Position numbers and translations under genes: made by a program. Under the pieces are notes generated by a model, which worked only from the letters and a program-made list of their open reading frames with translations, was not told the origin of the DNA and made no database searches. A stretch of 33,856 nucleotides of DNA from DASYQV01 sp036005125 (GTDB taxonomy: Bacteria > Acidobacteriota > Vicinamibacteria > Vicinamibacterales > UBA2999): positions 1 to 33,856 of the forward strand of contig DASYQV010000292.1 in the NCBI GenBank assembly GCA_036005125.1. Direction: 5' to 3'. Of this stretch, positions 14,924-25,403 are shown piece by piece (the first letter of the stretch is position 1; each line of letters starts with the position of its first letter).

Positions 14924-17884
14924 CTAGAACCGCACGCCCATCGCGATGCGGAACGTCCGGCCGCCGTTGTTTCCACCCGACCACTGCGGGAAGGCTGGAA
15001 TCGCGGTGCTATTCAGGTTCGTCACCATATTGCCGGTCGCGCGGCCGAAGTTGGCGCTCTGGTTGTACCCGGTTCGGATGCCGAGACTGTCCAGCGGCGA
15101 TGCCGGGTTCGGAGTGATCGTCGTGTTCCACGCGATCAGCTTCTGGTTGTTGAACAGGTTGAAGATGTCGAACTTCAGCCAGGGCCGCAGTTCACGAAAC
15201 ACCGGGATGTCATAGGTGGCTGACCAGTCGAGCATGCCGTACCCCTTGAACATCTCGGAGCCGCGCTCCGGGACGAAGAAGACGTTTCCGGGACCGGGTA
15301 AGTCCGGATACCCGGCCGCCATGACGATCGCGCGCTGCGTGGCCGAAGGCGCCAGGTTACGGACGGCAAGACTGTACGCGAGCCCGGAGTCGACGCGCCA
15401 GAGCCCGGATACCGCGACACGGCCGGCGCGGCCGAAGTCGAGGTCGTAGATCGACCAGAGCCGCAGGCGGTGACGTTGGAAGTTCTGCAGCCGGCCCATG
15501 GGGAAATAACGGGCTTCGCTTTGCGCCTCTGGATAGTCGCCGATCCTGGAGGTCGAGCCTGGGGTGTTCGTGCCCTCTCCCTCGAAGTTGCCATCGTTCT
15601 TGAGCTGGACGGTGTAGTGGCCGTTCAGGCTGAGGCTGTTGAAAATGCGATACCGCGACTGGAAGATGAGCGCCTGGTACTCGCGCTTCGCGAGATCGGT
15701 GTTGCGGTAGGCTCTGTTCGAGACCAGACCCAGATCGAGGCCTTCCAGGACCACGCGCGTGGTGCCATCCGCCCGCGTCGTGAAGTTTTCGATCATGTTG
15801 GTGGTCGTGCGGAACACGTAGCTCGCCTCCGCGTAGCTGCGGCCGCCGCCCATCGTCAGCCCGTAGGACGTCGTGAACTCGTGCGTCAACGGCGACTTCA
15901 GATGCTGGTCGACGATGATGTTTGCGGTGGGCACTTCGGGCGTGCCGGCGAGGTTGTCAGGCGTGACGGGATAATTCGCCAGGTTCACGCCCGCCGCGAA
16001 GTCGCTTCCCTGTCCGGCTGGGCCCTGATAGTACAGGGGCAGATATGAGGGGTTGCCGACCGGGCTATTGCCGCCAACCTGCGCCTCGTTGTAACGGCCC
16101 GAATACTGGCTGTACGTCACGTGGACGATGTGGTCGCCGCTGCCGCGGACGTCGTAGTTCAGCCCGAGGCGCGGCACCAAGCGCGGCCTCGTATTGATGC
16201 TGGTGATGTTGCCCGTCGACGTCACCTTCACCTGCTCGAACCGGACGCCGAGGTCCGACGACAGTTTGTTGCTGATCACCCAGTGGTCCTGGACGAACGC
16301 GGAGTTGTTGTCGATGTTCATCACGGCGCCGCGGGTGGCGGGATAGAACTCGACATAGCTTTCGCCAGGGACGTATACGGGGATAATACGACCTTGTGCG
16401 TCAACGGCCGGTTTCCCGTCTGCAGCGCGAAGGAAATCGGCGTTGAAGACGTACGAGGTGGACGACTGGGAGTTGCCGCCGGTACGTTGGCTTCGGAAGA
16501 ACTCGTATCCGACCTTGGTGTCGTGCCGGCCAGCGGCGTTCCAGAAGGTGGTGACGTTGCCCGTCAACTGCCGGTTGTTGCGGTTCTCCGGGTCGGTCGC
16601 GTCGAAGTACGGCGCGTTGTACACGCACAGGCATTCGAGCGCCAGGAACGGCGAGTCCACGATGTTCGTGGCGGTGCCGCCATCGTTCTCGAACTTGAAC
16701 TTCCGCTGCGAGTACTGCGCCTCGACGAACAGGTTGTTGCCGAGCACGCCGCGGTAATTGGTGAAGTAGTAGTGGTTCGGGTTCGAGCGATTGACTTCGC
16801 TGTGCGGGTCGATGACAAAGCTCTGGAGACCCGAGTTGTTGGTTCGCGTGCGCGGGTTGTTCAGGAAACCGCCCTGGATCGTATGGTTGCTGGCAACCGT
16901 GCCGGTCAGCTTGATCTCGCCACGCTTGTTCAGATCGTTGGAGGACAGCTGAATACCGGTTTCACTGAGGTTGACCGGGCTATCGACCGAACCGTAGCGG
17001 CCGGCGGCGAAGAACCACAGACCATTGCGGATGATAGGACCACCGAAGGTGCCCTCGTGCGTGTGCTGCATCGTGTTGGGGTAGGTCGTGCCCCGGCTCA
17101 CTTCGAACGGTGTTTCCTTCGACCACGAGGGGTTCAGGAGGTTCAGCCGATAGCTGCCGCTGAACCGATTGCCGCCGCTCTTCGTGACGGCGTTGATGAC
17201 GCCGCCGCTGAACCGCCCGTACTCCGCCGAGATGCCGGACGTGAGCACCTGCGTCTGATCGATGGCGTCCTCGATGAAGAGATTCTGCGCATTGGCAAAC
17301 AGGTTGTCGTTCACGTCAACGCCATTGACCATGAACACGTTGTCATACGCAAACGCGCCGTTGATCACCAGTTGGCCGGCGTTGGGGGTACGCTCGGTCA
17401 ATCCCGGCGCAAGCGTCGCGATCCCCTGAATCGTGCGAGGGGTCGCCAGCATGTCGATCTCCTGTTTCGGGATGCTGATCGCGACGGCGCCCGTCGCGAT
17501 GGGCGCGGGGGTCTCCGCAACCACCCGCACGGTCTCGGCGACCGCGGCCGTCCTCATCGCGACGTTCTGTTCCACGGTGCCGCCGACGGTGACGGTTGTT
17601 TTTTGGGTGACGGTGCCGAAGCCGCTGAGCTCGAAGCGAACTTCATACTCACCAGCCGGCAGCGCCTGAAGGGTGTAGGTGCCGACGGCATCGGTCACGA
17701 CCGTGCGGGCACCCTGCAGTGCCGGCGAGGTGACCGTGACAGTGACGCCTGGAACCGGAAGATTCTGCGGATCGCGCACGATGCCGCGGATCGTTCCGGT
17801 CTGGACGCCTTGTGCGAGCGCGCCGGCAGCCAGGCCAAGACACAGCAGTAGCACCAGACAGAAGGCACTCAAACGTGCGGACAT
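14924..17884 (-). CDS. TonB-dependent receptor, Oar-like
   Basis: Outer-membrane beta-barrel transporter of 986 aa. Residues 1-25 are a signal peptide (FCLVLLLCLGLAAGALAQ); about 29-110 form a carboxypeptidase-regulatory-like beta-sandwich (GTIRGIVRDPQNLPVPGVTV, then LPAGEYEVRFELSGF); a plug domain follows (VNGVDVNDN, IEDAIDQTQVL, SAEYGRFSGGVINAVTKSG); the rest is a barrel rich in aromatic strands, ending AMGVRF with a terminal phenylalanine for BAM insertion. This arrangement is that of Oar/CirA-like receptors abundant in Acidobacteriota and Bacteroidota, often for oligosaccharides or peptides; ligand unknown. AAGGAG about 10 nt before ATG 17884 decides the start over 17932. Confidence 0.92.
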   Translation of the reverse strand: MSARLSAFCLVLLLCLGLAAGALAQGVQTGTIRGIVRDPQNLPVPGVTVTVTSPALQGARTVVTDAVGTYTLQALPAGEYEVRFELSGFGTVTQKTTVTVGGTVEQNVAMRTAAVAETVRVVAETPAPIATGAVAISIPKQEIDMLATPRTIQGIATLAPGLTERTPNAGQLVINGAFAYDNVFMVNGVDVNDNLFANAQNLFIEDAIDQTQVLTSGISAEYGRFSGGVINAVTKSGGNRFSGSYRLNLLNPSWSKETPFEVSRGTTYPNTMQHTHEGTFGGPIIRNGLWFFAAGRYGSVDSPVNLSETGIQLSSNDLNKRGEIKLTGTVASNHTIQGGFLNNPRTRTNNSGLQSFVIDPHSEVNRSNPNHYYFTNYRGVLGNNLFVEAQYSQRKFKFENDGGTATNIVDSPFLALECLCVYNAPYFDATDPENRNNRQLTGNVTTFWNAAGRHDTKVGYEFFRSQRTGGNSQSSTSYVFNADFLRAADGKPAVDAQGRIIPVYVPGESYVEFYPATRGAVMNIDNNSAFVQDHWVISNKLSSDLGVRFEQVKVTSTGNITSINTRPRLVPRLGLNYDVRGSGDHIVHVTYSQYSGRYNEAQVGGNSPVGNPSYLPLYYQGPAGQGSDFAAGVNLANYPVTPDNLAGTPEVPTANIIVDQHLKSPLTHEFTTSYGLTMGGGRSYAEASYVFRTTTNMIENFTTRADGTTRVVLEGLDLGLVSNRAYRNTDLAKREYQALIFQSRYRIFNSLSLNGHYTVQLKNDGNFEGEGTNTPGSTSRIGDYPEAQSEARYFPMGRLQNFQRHRLRLWSIYDLDFGRAGRVAVSGLWRVDSGLAYSLAVRNLAPSATQRAIVMAAGYPDLPGPGNVFFVPERGSEMFKGYGMLDWSATYDIPVFRELRPWLKFDIFNLFNNQKLIAWNTTITPNPASPLDSLGIRTGYNQSANFGRATGNMVTNLNSTAIPAFPQWSGGNNGGRTFRIAMGVRF

Positions 17885-18183
17885 CGATGATTTCTCCTTG
17901 GAAGGCCGTGTGACTCTGCGAAGTGACGTCACGTACGAAAAAGACGTACCAGCGTCGAATCCGGGGACAGATGCTTGAGCGTCAACTATTTACCGAGGGA
18001 GCGGAGCCGCGGCGGGGCAACTGGATCCATGAATGTCGATCCTTCAAACCAAGATCATGGATCGTGTGTTCGTCATCGACGTCGATTGGTCATCAGTAAC
18101 GCTTTCCCGGTCACGATTCACGTGCAGTCGGGCTCATACCCTCTCCGGTACTAAACGCCTATCCTCCAACGAAGAACTCCCCG
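17885..18183. other. Intergenic region upstream of TonB receptor 1
   Basis: About 300 bp between the TonB-receptor start and the heptamer array at the thiolase end. One clear structure: 9-bp arms GATCCATGA (18024-18032) and TCATGGATC (18055-18063). This could be an operator or stem-loop in the receptor leader. No gene or sure promoter is seen. Confidence 0.4.
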
Positions 18184-18233
18184 TGCTGCCCGCTGCCCGC
18201 TGCCTGCTGCCTCTGCCTGCTGCCCGCTGCCTA
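18184..18233. repeat. Heptamer array (GGCAGCG/GGCAGCA) at thiolase end
   Basis: Six to seven CTGCCCG/CTGCCTG units on the plus strand, including one shortened unit. The TAG stop of the thiolase at 18231 is the edge of the array. Confidence 0.85.
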
Positions 18234-19436
18234 CATCCGTTCGATGGCGAGCGCCATCCCCATCCCGCCGCTCACGCACAAGGTCGCCAGGCCCCTCCTG
18301 ACGTCGCGCCGCTCCATCTCGTGCAGCAGCGTCACGACGATGCGGGTTCCGGTGCAGCCAATCGGGTGACCGAGCGCGATCGCGCCGCCGTTCACATTCA
18401 GCCGATCGCTCGAAATGGGCGCGTCGCGGAGCACGGCCAGCACCTGCGCCGCGAAGGCCTCGTTCAGCTCGACGAGATCGTAGTCCTCGAGACGCACGCC
18501 CGACTTCTGCTGAAGCTTCTGCATGGCCGGCACGGGACCGATGCCCATGATGCGCGGATCGACGCCGGCGCTCGCCCAGCCGGTAATGCGCGCACACGGC
18601 TTCAGGCCGCGCTTCGCGGCCCATGCCTCGGAGGCAAGGACGACTGCCGCGCCTCCGTCGGTAATCCCTGACGAGGAGCCAGCGGTGATAATGCCGGGCT
18701 CCCCCTCGACGTTCGGGAATACCGGCGGCAGCTTCCTCAGCGCATCTCTCGTGGTTCCAGAGCGGGGATGTTCGTCGGCGTCGACGACGACCTCTCGACC
18801 CCGCGCGTCCGTGACCGTGACCGGCGCGATCTCACGACGGAACAGACCGGCGGCGATTGCGGCCTCCGCTCGATGCTGGCTCGTGCAGGCATAGTCGTCC
18901 GACTGCTCGCGCGTGATGCCGTACTGCCGCGCCAGCACTTCAGCCGTCTCGCCCATGATCAACCCCGAGAGCGGACACGAGAAGCCGTCGCGGTACATGG
19001 CGTCGACGAGCGGGAAGTGCCCCATCTTGTGGCCCCAGCGCGCATCGGCGGCATCGATCAGATAGGGCATGCGACTCATCGACTCGATGCCACCGGCAAG
19101 CACGACGTCGGATTCGCCGACGAGGATTGCCTGGGCTGCCGAGGCGATCGCCTGCAGTCCGGAAGCGCACGCTTTGTTGATGGTCTGTGCGGGAGTGGTG
19201 TCAGGCACCCCCGCGCGACGGCTCACCTGCCGCGCCGGGTTTGGTCCGGACCCTGCCTGACGGGCGTGACCGAACCACACGTCTTCGACGTCGGCGGCAT
19301 CGACTCCGGCCCGCTCCAGGGCGGCACGCGCGGCCGCGGCGCCAAGCTCCGCGGGGTGGACATCTCGGAGCGCTCCGCCGTATCGGCCAATGGGAGTACG
19401 GGCAGCCGCAAGAATGACAGCCGTCGCCACGGGCAT
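18231..19436 (-). CDS. Acetyl-CoA acetyltransferase (thiolase), second copy
   Basis: 401-aa thiolase of the FadA/PaaJ-like type. C90 in NKACASGLQA is the acyl nucleophile; H357 in GHPIGCTG and C387 in CVSGGMGMA complete the site. Motifs NVNGGAIALG and ELNEAFAAQ are present. The frame is open to 19568, but MPVATAVILAAARTPIG at 19436 is the usual thiolase beginning. It is divergent from TonB receptor 2, sharing a 247-bp promoter region in which I could not pick a convincing promoter. Along with the dehydrogenase at 8.5 kb and the first thiolase, it suggests acyl-CoA degradation or short-chain acyl metabolism. TAG stop at the array edge. Confidence 0.94.
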   Translation of the reverse strand: MPVATAVILAAARTPIGRYGGALRDVHPAELGAAAARAALERAGVDAADVEDVWFGHARQAGSGPNPARQVSRRAGVPDTTPAQTINKACASGLQAIASAAQAILVGESDVVLAGGIESMSRMPYLIDAADARWGHKMGHFPLVDAMYRDGFSCPLSGLIMGETAEVLARQYGITREQSDDYACTSQHRAEAAIAAGLFRREIAPVTVTDARGREVVVDADEHPRSGTTRDALRKLPPVFPNVEGEPGIITAGSSSGITDGGAAVVLASEAWAAKRGLKPCARITGWASAGVDPRIMGIGPVPAMQKLQQKSGVRLEDYDLVELNEAFAAQVLAVLRDAPISSDRLNVNGGAIALGHPIGCTGTRIVVTLLHEMERRDVRRGLATLCVSGGMGMALAIERM

Positions 19437-19683
19437 ATCCGTCACATCATAACAGTCGCGACTCAGCCTCACGCTCACGACCACGAAGGCCCGCAGGAAT
19501 TCACGATTTTGAATCACGAAGGACGTCCGCCTGGATCGCTCGTTCGCAATGGATCGCCTCGTCCGCATAAGTCATTGATAGATCGGTCGTTGCGATTGCG
19601 CGGCTTGTGGTACGTGTTTTCCTTGCTTGCCACAGGTTATTCACATCTTGGGACGTGCAACCATCCGTTGAAGGAGACCAGTG

Positions 19684-22600
19684 ATGTATTCACGTATGAG
19701 AGTCTTTCTCCTGGCGTTCGCCATAGCCCTGCCGGGCGTGGCGCTCTCGCAAGAGACCACCTCAGGCTCGATTGCCGGACAGGTGTTGGACGCGCAGGGA
19801 CAAGTGGTGCCCGGTGCCACGGTGACGATCACGTCCGAGCAGGGCACGCGATCGTTCGTCACTGATGCCGAGGGTCGCTTCTTCGCGCCGTTCCTGACGC
19901 CGGGTACATATACGGTTCGGGTCGAGCTGAGCGGATTCGCGCCCGTCGAGCAGCGAAGCATTCTCGTTCGCCTCGGCCAGCGCACCACGTTGACGGAACT
20001 TGTGCTGAAGCCGGGCGGCCTCACGGAGACCGTCCAGGTCACCGCAACCTCGCCGGTGATCGACGTACGCTCGACGACCGTTGGAGCGGTGCTCGACAAC
20101 GAGATCATGAAGCGACTGCCGGTCGGCCGGAGGTTCACCGACACGCTGTACATGGTGCCTGGGGTCAGCGACAGCAGCGGCGTCGGCTCTGCGAATCCGT
20201 CGATTGGCGGCGGCAGCGGGCTCGAGAACGCCTACATCGTCGATGGCGTGAACATCACCAACAGCGGATACGGAGGCGTCGGCTCGTACTCCATCATCTT
20301 CAACTCGCTCGGAACCGGCGTGACGACCGAGTTCATCAAGGAGACCCAGGTCAAAACAGCAGGATTCGAGGCGGAGTTCGGACAGGCGACCGGTGGCGTC
20401 GTGAACCTGGTCACCAAGAGCGGGACCAACGTGTTTCACGGCAGCGGGTTCGGCTACGCGCGGCCTGACAAGCTCGAATCCGACTGGATGCAGATGCAGA
20501 CCCCGAATGGCGCCGTGAACACGACCGCCACCTCCAGTTACGACGTTGGCGTGGGCGCGGGAGGCCGGCTCGTTCAGGACAAGGCGTTCTTCTACGGCAC
20601 CGTCAGCCGCCTGCAGGACACGCGCACGCTCATCGCACCGGACGGGTTCCCGCTTCGCAGCCTTGGCGAATTGGACCGCAAGCGCCACAGCACATCGTAT
20701 GCTGGCAAAGTCACCTGGCAACAGGGCTCGCAGCATCGGTTCGACTTTTCGGCATTCGGTGATCCGTCAAAGGGCGACAACGGTCCCCAGCGGAACAATG
20801 CCTTGCTTGCGCAGGACACCGCGCGTTTCAGCGAGCTCACGAAGTACGGAGGCCATAATCAGACGGGCCGGTACGACGGCATCCTCAGCTCCAGGTGGCT
20901 GCTCGAAGGATCTATCTCACGAGCAACAAACAACTTCATTGAGACGCCATCGGTCAACCAGAACAGCGTGACCGACACAACCGTCACGCCCACGCGTCGC
21001 TCGGGCGGCATCGGGGCCTACGACATCGAACAGCCCGGCCGGAACCTTCAGTTTCAGATCAAGTCCACGAACATCTTCGACGGCGGCGCATCGGGCAATC
21101 ATCAGCTCCGGTACGGCTTCCTGTTCGAGGATGTCAACTTCGTACGCGCGCTCGGACGAACCGGGCCGACCTTCACGCTGCCCAACGGAACCGTAACGCG
21201 CACGGGCGCGCAGATCACAGTCCTGCCCGATCCCACGTACGGGCAGATCTACCGCGTGACCCGCGCAAACTTCGGGCCGAACCCGAACACGACGCAGCAG
21301 TACCTGAGCTTCTTCGTGCAGGACACGTGGCAGATGGGGCGGCTCACCGTGCGTCCGGGGCTCCGCTACGAGCAACAGGATCTGGTTGGAGGCGACCCGC
21401 CGCTCTGCCACGCGGACGACTCGAGGCCGGGTCTCGGTGATGGTACCGGGCCCGCGATTCACTGCAGCTTCAAGTGGAAGAACAACTGGGCGCCTCGCAT
21501 CGGCGCCGCCTACGACGTGCTCGGCAACGGCCGCTCGAAGGTATACGGGAGCTGGGGCCGCTTCTACGCGAAGGTGCCGAACGACCTGGCTGCCCGATCC
21601 CTCTCGGCAGACGCCGGCGTACAGCGCGCCGACTATTTCGATGCAGCTCTGACGCGACCGGTGCCAAATGGCGTACTGGCGGCGCGCTTCACTGAACATC
21701 TGCAGCTCGCCGGCCTCCACGCGTCCGAATTCGATCCCAACGCGAAATCGACATATCAGGACGAATTCCTGGGCGGCGTCGAATTCGAGGTGCTCCCGAG
21801 CGCCAGCCTCGGGGTGCGCTACATTCACCGGAACATCGGCCGGATCCTCGAGGACATCGGAACCGCGCAGATGGTCCTCTACGACCTTGACGTGCCGGGA
21901 CTCGAGAGCGTGGAGTACTTCATCACGAACGTGAACCGGGATACGAGGGTCTTCCCCGCGCCCGCGGGAATCCCGCAGGCGACGTTCGAGGATGCCGTCC
22001 ACAAATACCATGCCGTCGAGGTCCTGTTCGACAAGCGTCTCTCCAACAACTGGTCGTTCTTCGGGTCGTACCGCTGGTCCCGGCTCACGGGGAACTTCGA
22101 GGGGTTCTACCGCAGCGACAATAACCAGTCCGATCCGGCCATTACATCACTCTTCGATTTCCCGACCAACGATCCCAGCTACACGCAACTCGGCACGCCG
22201 ATGTTCGGCTACCGCGGCGACATCCGGTACCTGGGTTGCTCGCTCGGATGCGGCGTCTTGCCGAACGATCGCACGCATCAGGTGAAGCTGTTCGGCACGT
22301 ATCAGTTGCGCGCTGTGAACCTGGGGCTGGCCTTCAACGCCGGAACGGGCCGGTCGCTCACGAATCTGGCGGCCAACCCGAACTACGCGAATTCCGGCGA
22401 GATCCCGGTGACGGTTCGAGGAGGTGGCATCCAGACGTTTGAAGGGTTCAAAACGCGCGCCCCTATGGATATGGCGTTGGATCTGCACGCCGACTACAAC
22501 CTGCGCTTGGGCCGGCAGGGGTTCGTTCTGCTCGCGGACCTGTTCAACGTGATGAATCGGCGCGAGGCCACCAACTACGACAACTGCAGCGAGATCACCT

Positions 22601-22722
22601 TCGGCGCGTCCAACCCCAATCTGGGATACCCGCTGAACGGCTGCACCGGTGGGCAGACCGGAGTCCTGACGGCGTTCCAGGAGCCGCGGGCCGTGAGGGT
22701 CGGCGTGCGTTTCGACTGGTAA
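19684..22722 (+). CDS. TonB-dependent receptor, Oar-like (second)
   Basis: 1012-aa outer-membrane receptor. Signal peptide RVFLLAFAIALPGVALSQ; carboxypeptidase-regulatory-like domain about residues 25-110 (GSIAGQVLDAQGQVVPGATV, TPGTYTVRVELSGF); plug segment with ENAYIVDGVNITNS, TTEFIKETQVKTAGFE and GQATGGVVNLVTKSG; barrel ending VRVGVRFDW with a terminal tryptophan. AAGGAG just before the ATG at 19684 supports that start; GTG 19681 is the alternative. It differs greatly from receptor 1 in the plug and barrel, so ligands probably differ. A strong terminator follows, so it is monocistronic. Confidence 0.93.
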   Translation: MYSRMRVFLLAFAIALPGVALSQETTSGSIAGQVLDAQGQVVPGATVTITSEQGTRSFVTDAEGRFFAPFLTPGTYTVRVELSGFAPVEQRSILVRLGQRTTLTELVLKPGGLTETVQVTATSPVIDVRSTTVGAVLDNEIMKRLPVGRRFTDTLYMVPGVSDSSGVGSANPSIGGGSGLENAYIVDGVNITNSGYGGVGSYSIIFNSLGTGVTTEFIKETQVKTAGFEAEFGQATGGVVNLVTKSGTNVFHGSGFGYARPDKLESDWMQMQTPNGAVNTTATSSYDVGVGAGGRLVQDKAFFYGTVSRLQDTRTLIAPDGFPLRSLGELDRKRHSTSYAGKVTWQQGSQHRFDFSAFGDPSKGDNGPQRNNALLAQDTARFSELTKYGGHNQTGRYDGILSSRWLLEGSISRATNNFIETPSVNQNSVTDTTVTPTRRSGGIGAYDIEQPGRNLQFQIKSTNIFDGGASGNHQLRYGFLFEDVNFVRALGRTGPTFTLPNGTVTRTGAQITVLPDPTYGQIYRVTRANFGPNPNTTQQYLSFFVQDTWQMGRLTVRPGLRYEQQDLVGGDPPLCHADDSRPGLGDGTGPAIHCSFKWKNNWAPRIGAAYDVLGNGRSKVYGSWGRFYAKVPNDLAARSLSADAGVQRADYFDAALTRPVPNGVLAARFTEHLQLAGLHASEFDPNAKSTYQDEFLGGVEFEVLPSASLGVRYIHRNIGRILEDIGTAQMVLYDLDVPGLESVEYFITNVNRDTRVFPAPAGIPQATFEDAVHKYHAVEVLFDKRLSNNWSFFGSYRWSRLTGNFEGFYRSDNNQSDPAITSLFDFPTNDPSYTQLGTPMFGYRGDIRYLGCSLGCGVLPNDRTHQVKLFGTYQLRAVNLGLAFNAGTGRSLTNLAANPNYANSGEIPVTVRGGGIQTFEGFKTRAPMDMALDLHADYNLRLGRQGFVLLADLFNVMNRREATNYDNCSEITFGASNPNLGYPLNGCTGGQTGVLTAFQEPRAVRVGVRFDW

Positions 22723-22748
22723 GCTGTCCTGTACGTTCGGTTATCCTT

Positions 22749-22778
22749 GGGGGCCACGGACCGTGGCCCCTTTTTTTT
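22749..22778 (+). terminator. Intrinsic terminator after TonB receptor 2
   Basis: Perfect GC-rich stem GGGGCCACGG/CCGTGGCCCC around an A, followed by eight Ts; 27 nt after the receptor stop. Confidence 0.93.
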
Positions 22779-22798
22779 GGTTGCCTGGGAGGTGCTCC

Positions 22799-23594
<796 letters not shown>

Positions 23595-23602
23595 CGTTGC
23601 CT

Positions 23603-25108
23603 CTACTCGGTGTCGATTTGCGCGCGCTGGAGCTTGCCGCTGAAATCCACGTAAATCGACTTCCACTCCGAGAAGACGTCAAGGGCCGCGGTCCCCGCCT
23701 CGCGATGACCGTTTCCGGTCGCCTTGGTCCCGCCAAACGGCAGATGGACCTCGGCGCCGATCGTCGGCGCGTTCACGTAGAAGATGCCCGTATACACGTC
23801 GCGCATCGCGGTGAACGCCGTGTTGACGTCGCCGGTGTAGATTGACGCCGATAGACCGTAGGCGACTCCGTTGCCGATCTCGATTGCGTGATCAAGCGAG
23901 CGGCAGCGCATCACCGACACCACGGGGCCGAAGATCTCTTCCTGAGCAATCCGCATTCCCGGCTCCACGTCGCCGAAAACGGTCGGTTCGTGGAAGAACC
24001 CCTTGCCGTACGATCCGCTCTCGAGACGACGACCGCCGGTGAGCAAAGTCGCCCCATCCTGCTTTCCGATCTCCACGTACTTCATCACGGTGTTGAGCTG
24101 AGACTCGCTGACCAGCGGTCCCATCTGGGTCTCCCCGTCGAGGCCGCTTCCCACGCGGAGCGCTCTGGCGCGTCGCGTGAACTTCTCGACGAACCGATCG
24201 TAGACCTGCTCGTGGACGGCGATGCGGCTCGCCGCCGTGCAGCGCTGACCCGTCGTCCCGAAACCTCCCCAGAGGCACCCCTCGACGGCGAGATCGAGCC
24301 GCGCGTCTTCCATGATCATGATGATGTTCTTGCCGCCCATTTCGAGGTGGCACTTCTTGAACCCGGGCGCGGCATTCTGCGACACGAGCCGTCCGACCTG
24401 CGTCGAGCCGGTGAAGGACACCACCTTCACCTCGTCGTGGGTGCACATGAGCGTCCCGACATCGGGGCCGCCAGTCACCAGATTGACGACCCCGCGGGGC
24501 ACGCCCGCATCCTCCAGCACTTTGACGAAGTTGAACGCGGAGAGCGGCGTCAGCGTGGCGGGCTTGAAGACGACGGTGTTGCCGCAGACGAGCGCCGGGG
24601 TGATCTTCCACGAGGGAATGGCCATCGGGAAGTTCCAGGGAGTGATCATGGAGCAGACACCCAGCGGCTGGCGAAGCGACATCGCAAACTTGTCGCGCAG
24701 CTCGGAAGGGACGGTCTGTCCGTACAGACGCCGGCCCTCGCCCGCCATGAAGAACGTCATGTCGATCGCTTCCTGGACGTCGCCCCTCGTTTCTTCGAGC
24801 ACCTTGCCCATCTCGCGCGTCATGTCGCGGGCAAATTGCTCTTTTCTCTCCACAATGAGCGCCGCCGCGCGGAAGAGGATCTCGGCCCGCTTCGGCGCCG
24901 GCACGAGGCGCCACTCCCGATAGGCTCGCTGTGCGGCGGCAATCGCCGCCTCGGCGTCGGCGACGCTCGACTCCTGGAAGTAACCGATCAGGTCTTCGCG
25001 GTCGGCCGGGTTACGGTTCTCGAAAAGCTGACCGGACTGTGACGGCACCCAGTCGCCGTCGATGAAGTTGTTGTAGGTCTGAACGTTGGCCCGCACAGTC
25101 GTCGGCAT
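23603..25108 (-). CDS. Aldehyde dehydrogenase (semialdehyde type)
   Basis: 501-aa member of the ALDH superfamily, only distantly like the one at 92-1510. MITPWNFPMAIPSWKI, VSFTGSTQVG, LEMGGKNIIMIM (base glutamate) and GTTGQRCTAASR (nucleophilic cysteine) are present. The GTTGQRC form of the active-site motif and the ALDH7-like spacing suggest oxidation of an aminated or dicarboxylic semialdehyde (for example alpha-aminoadipate, glutarate or ketoglutarate semialdehyde), but the substrate is uncertain. ATG 25108 (MPTTVRANVQTYNNFI) is preferred over 25126. Divergent from the pseudo-receiver gene by 295 bp. Ends in TAG. Confidence 0.92.
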   Translation of the reverse strand: MPTTVRANVQTYNNFIDGDWVPSQSGQLFENRNPADREDLIGYFQESSVADAEAAIAAAQRAYREWRLVPAPKRAEILFRAAALIVERKEQFARDMTREMGKVLEETRGDVQEAIDMTFFMAGEGRRLYGQTVPSELRDKFAMSLRQPLGVCSMITPWNFPMAIPSWKITPALVCGNTVVFKPATLTPLSAFNFVKVLEDAGVPRGVVNLVTGGPDVGTLMCTHDEVKVVSFTGSTQVGRLVSQNAAPGFKKCHLEMGGKNIIMIMEDARLDLAVEGCLWGGFGTTGQRCTAASRIAVHEQVYDRFVEKFTRRARALRVGSGLDGETQMGPLVSESQLNTVMKYVEIGKQDGATLLTGGRRLESGSYGKGFFHEPTVFGDVEPGMRIAQEEIFGPVVSVMRCRSLDHAIEIGNGVAYGLSASIYTGDVNTAFTAMRDVYTGIFYVNAPTIGAEVHLPFGGTKATGNGHREAGTAALDVFSEWKSIYVDFSGKLQRAQIDTE

Positions 25109-25403
25109 AGTCACCACAGAGTGCAATATGCAAAATGGGACCGCAAGTGCCGGGTTGACGACATCCAGCCAAGCACTAGCGAACTACACAGAATCTGAGC
25201 CTCAGCGACCCACATCGCGGGTCTTTCGGGAAGTGACGCACATCGGACGACTTATGGCAACCACGGCAGTGGCCTCTTCTGAGGGCACCCTCAAGCGGGT
25301 CAGGAAATCATGCGCAATTGTGGGTACGGTCCAGGGCGAGTTCACGTTTCTACATATGGCACGATTCCTGAATCACTACCAGGCCAGGAAGGCGGTAACT
25401 GAC
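25109..25403. promoter_or_regulatory. Divergent intergenic region, promoters unresolved
   Basis: 295 bp between the divergent aldehyde dehydrogenase and pseudo-receiver genes, so both promoters should lie here. A frame open from 25086 crosses it but shows no domain. TGGCACGATTCCTGAA near 25356 resembles the -24 half of a sigma-54 site but lacks the GC of the -12 half. Nothing else firm. Confidence 0.3.

Noticed and set aside
12129..19436. The two thiolases as a recent duplication
   Set aside because: They share only the family motifs; most of the sequence, including loop regions, differs.
25356..25371. Sigma-54 promoter upstream of the pseudo-receiver
   Set aside because: Only the TGGCAC half fits; the GC of the -12 element is missing.
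25086..25403. 106-residue N-terminal extension of the pseudo-receiver
   Set aside because: No domain or codon pattern supports it, and it would overlap the divergent aldehyde dehydrogenase start.
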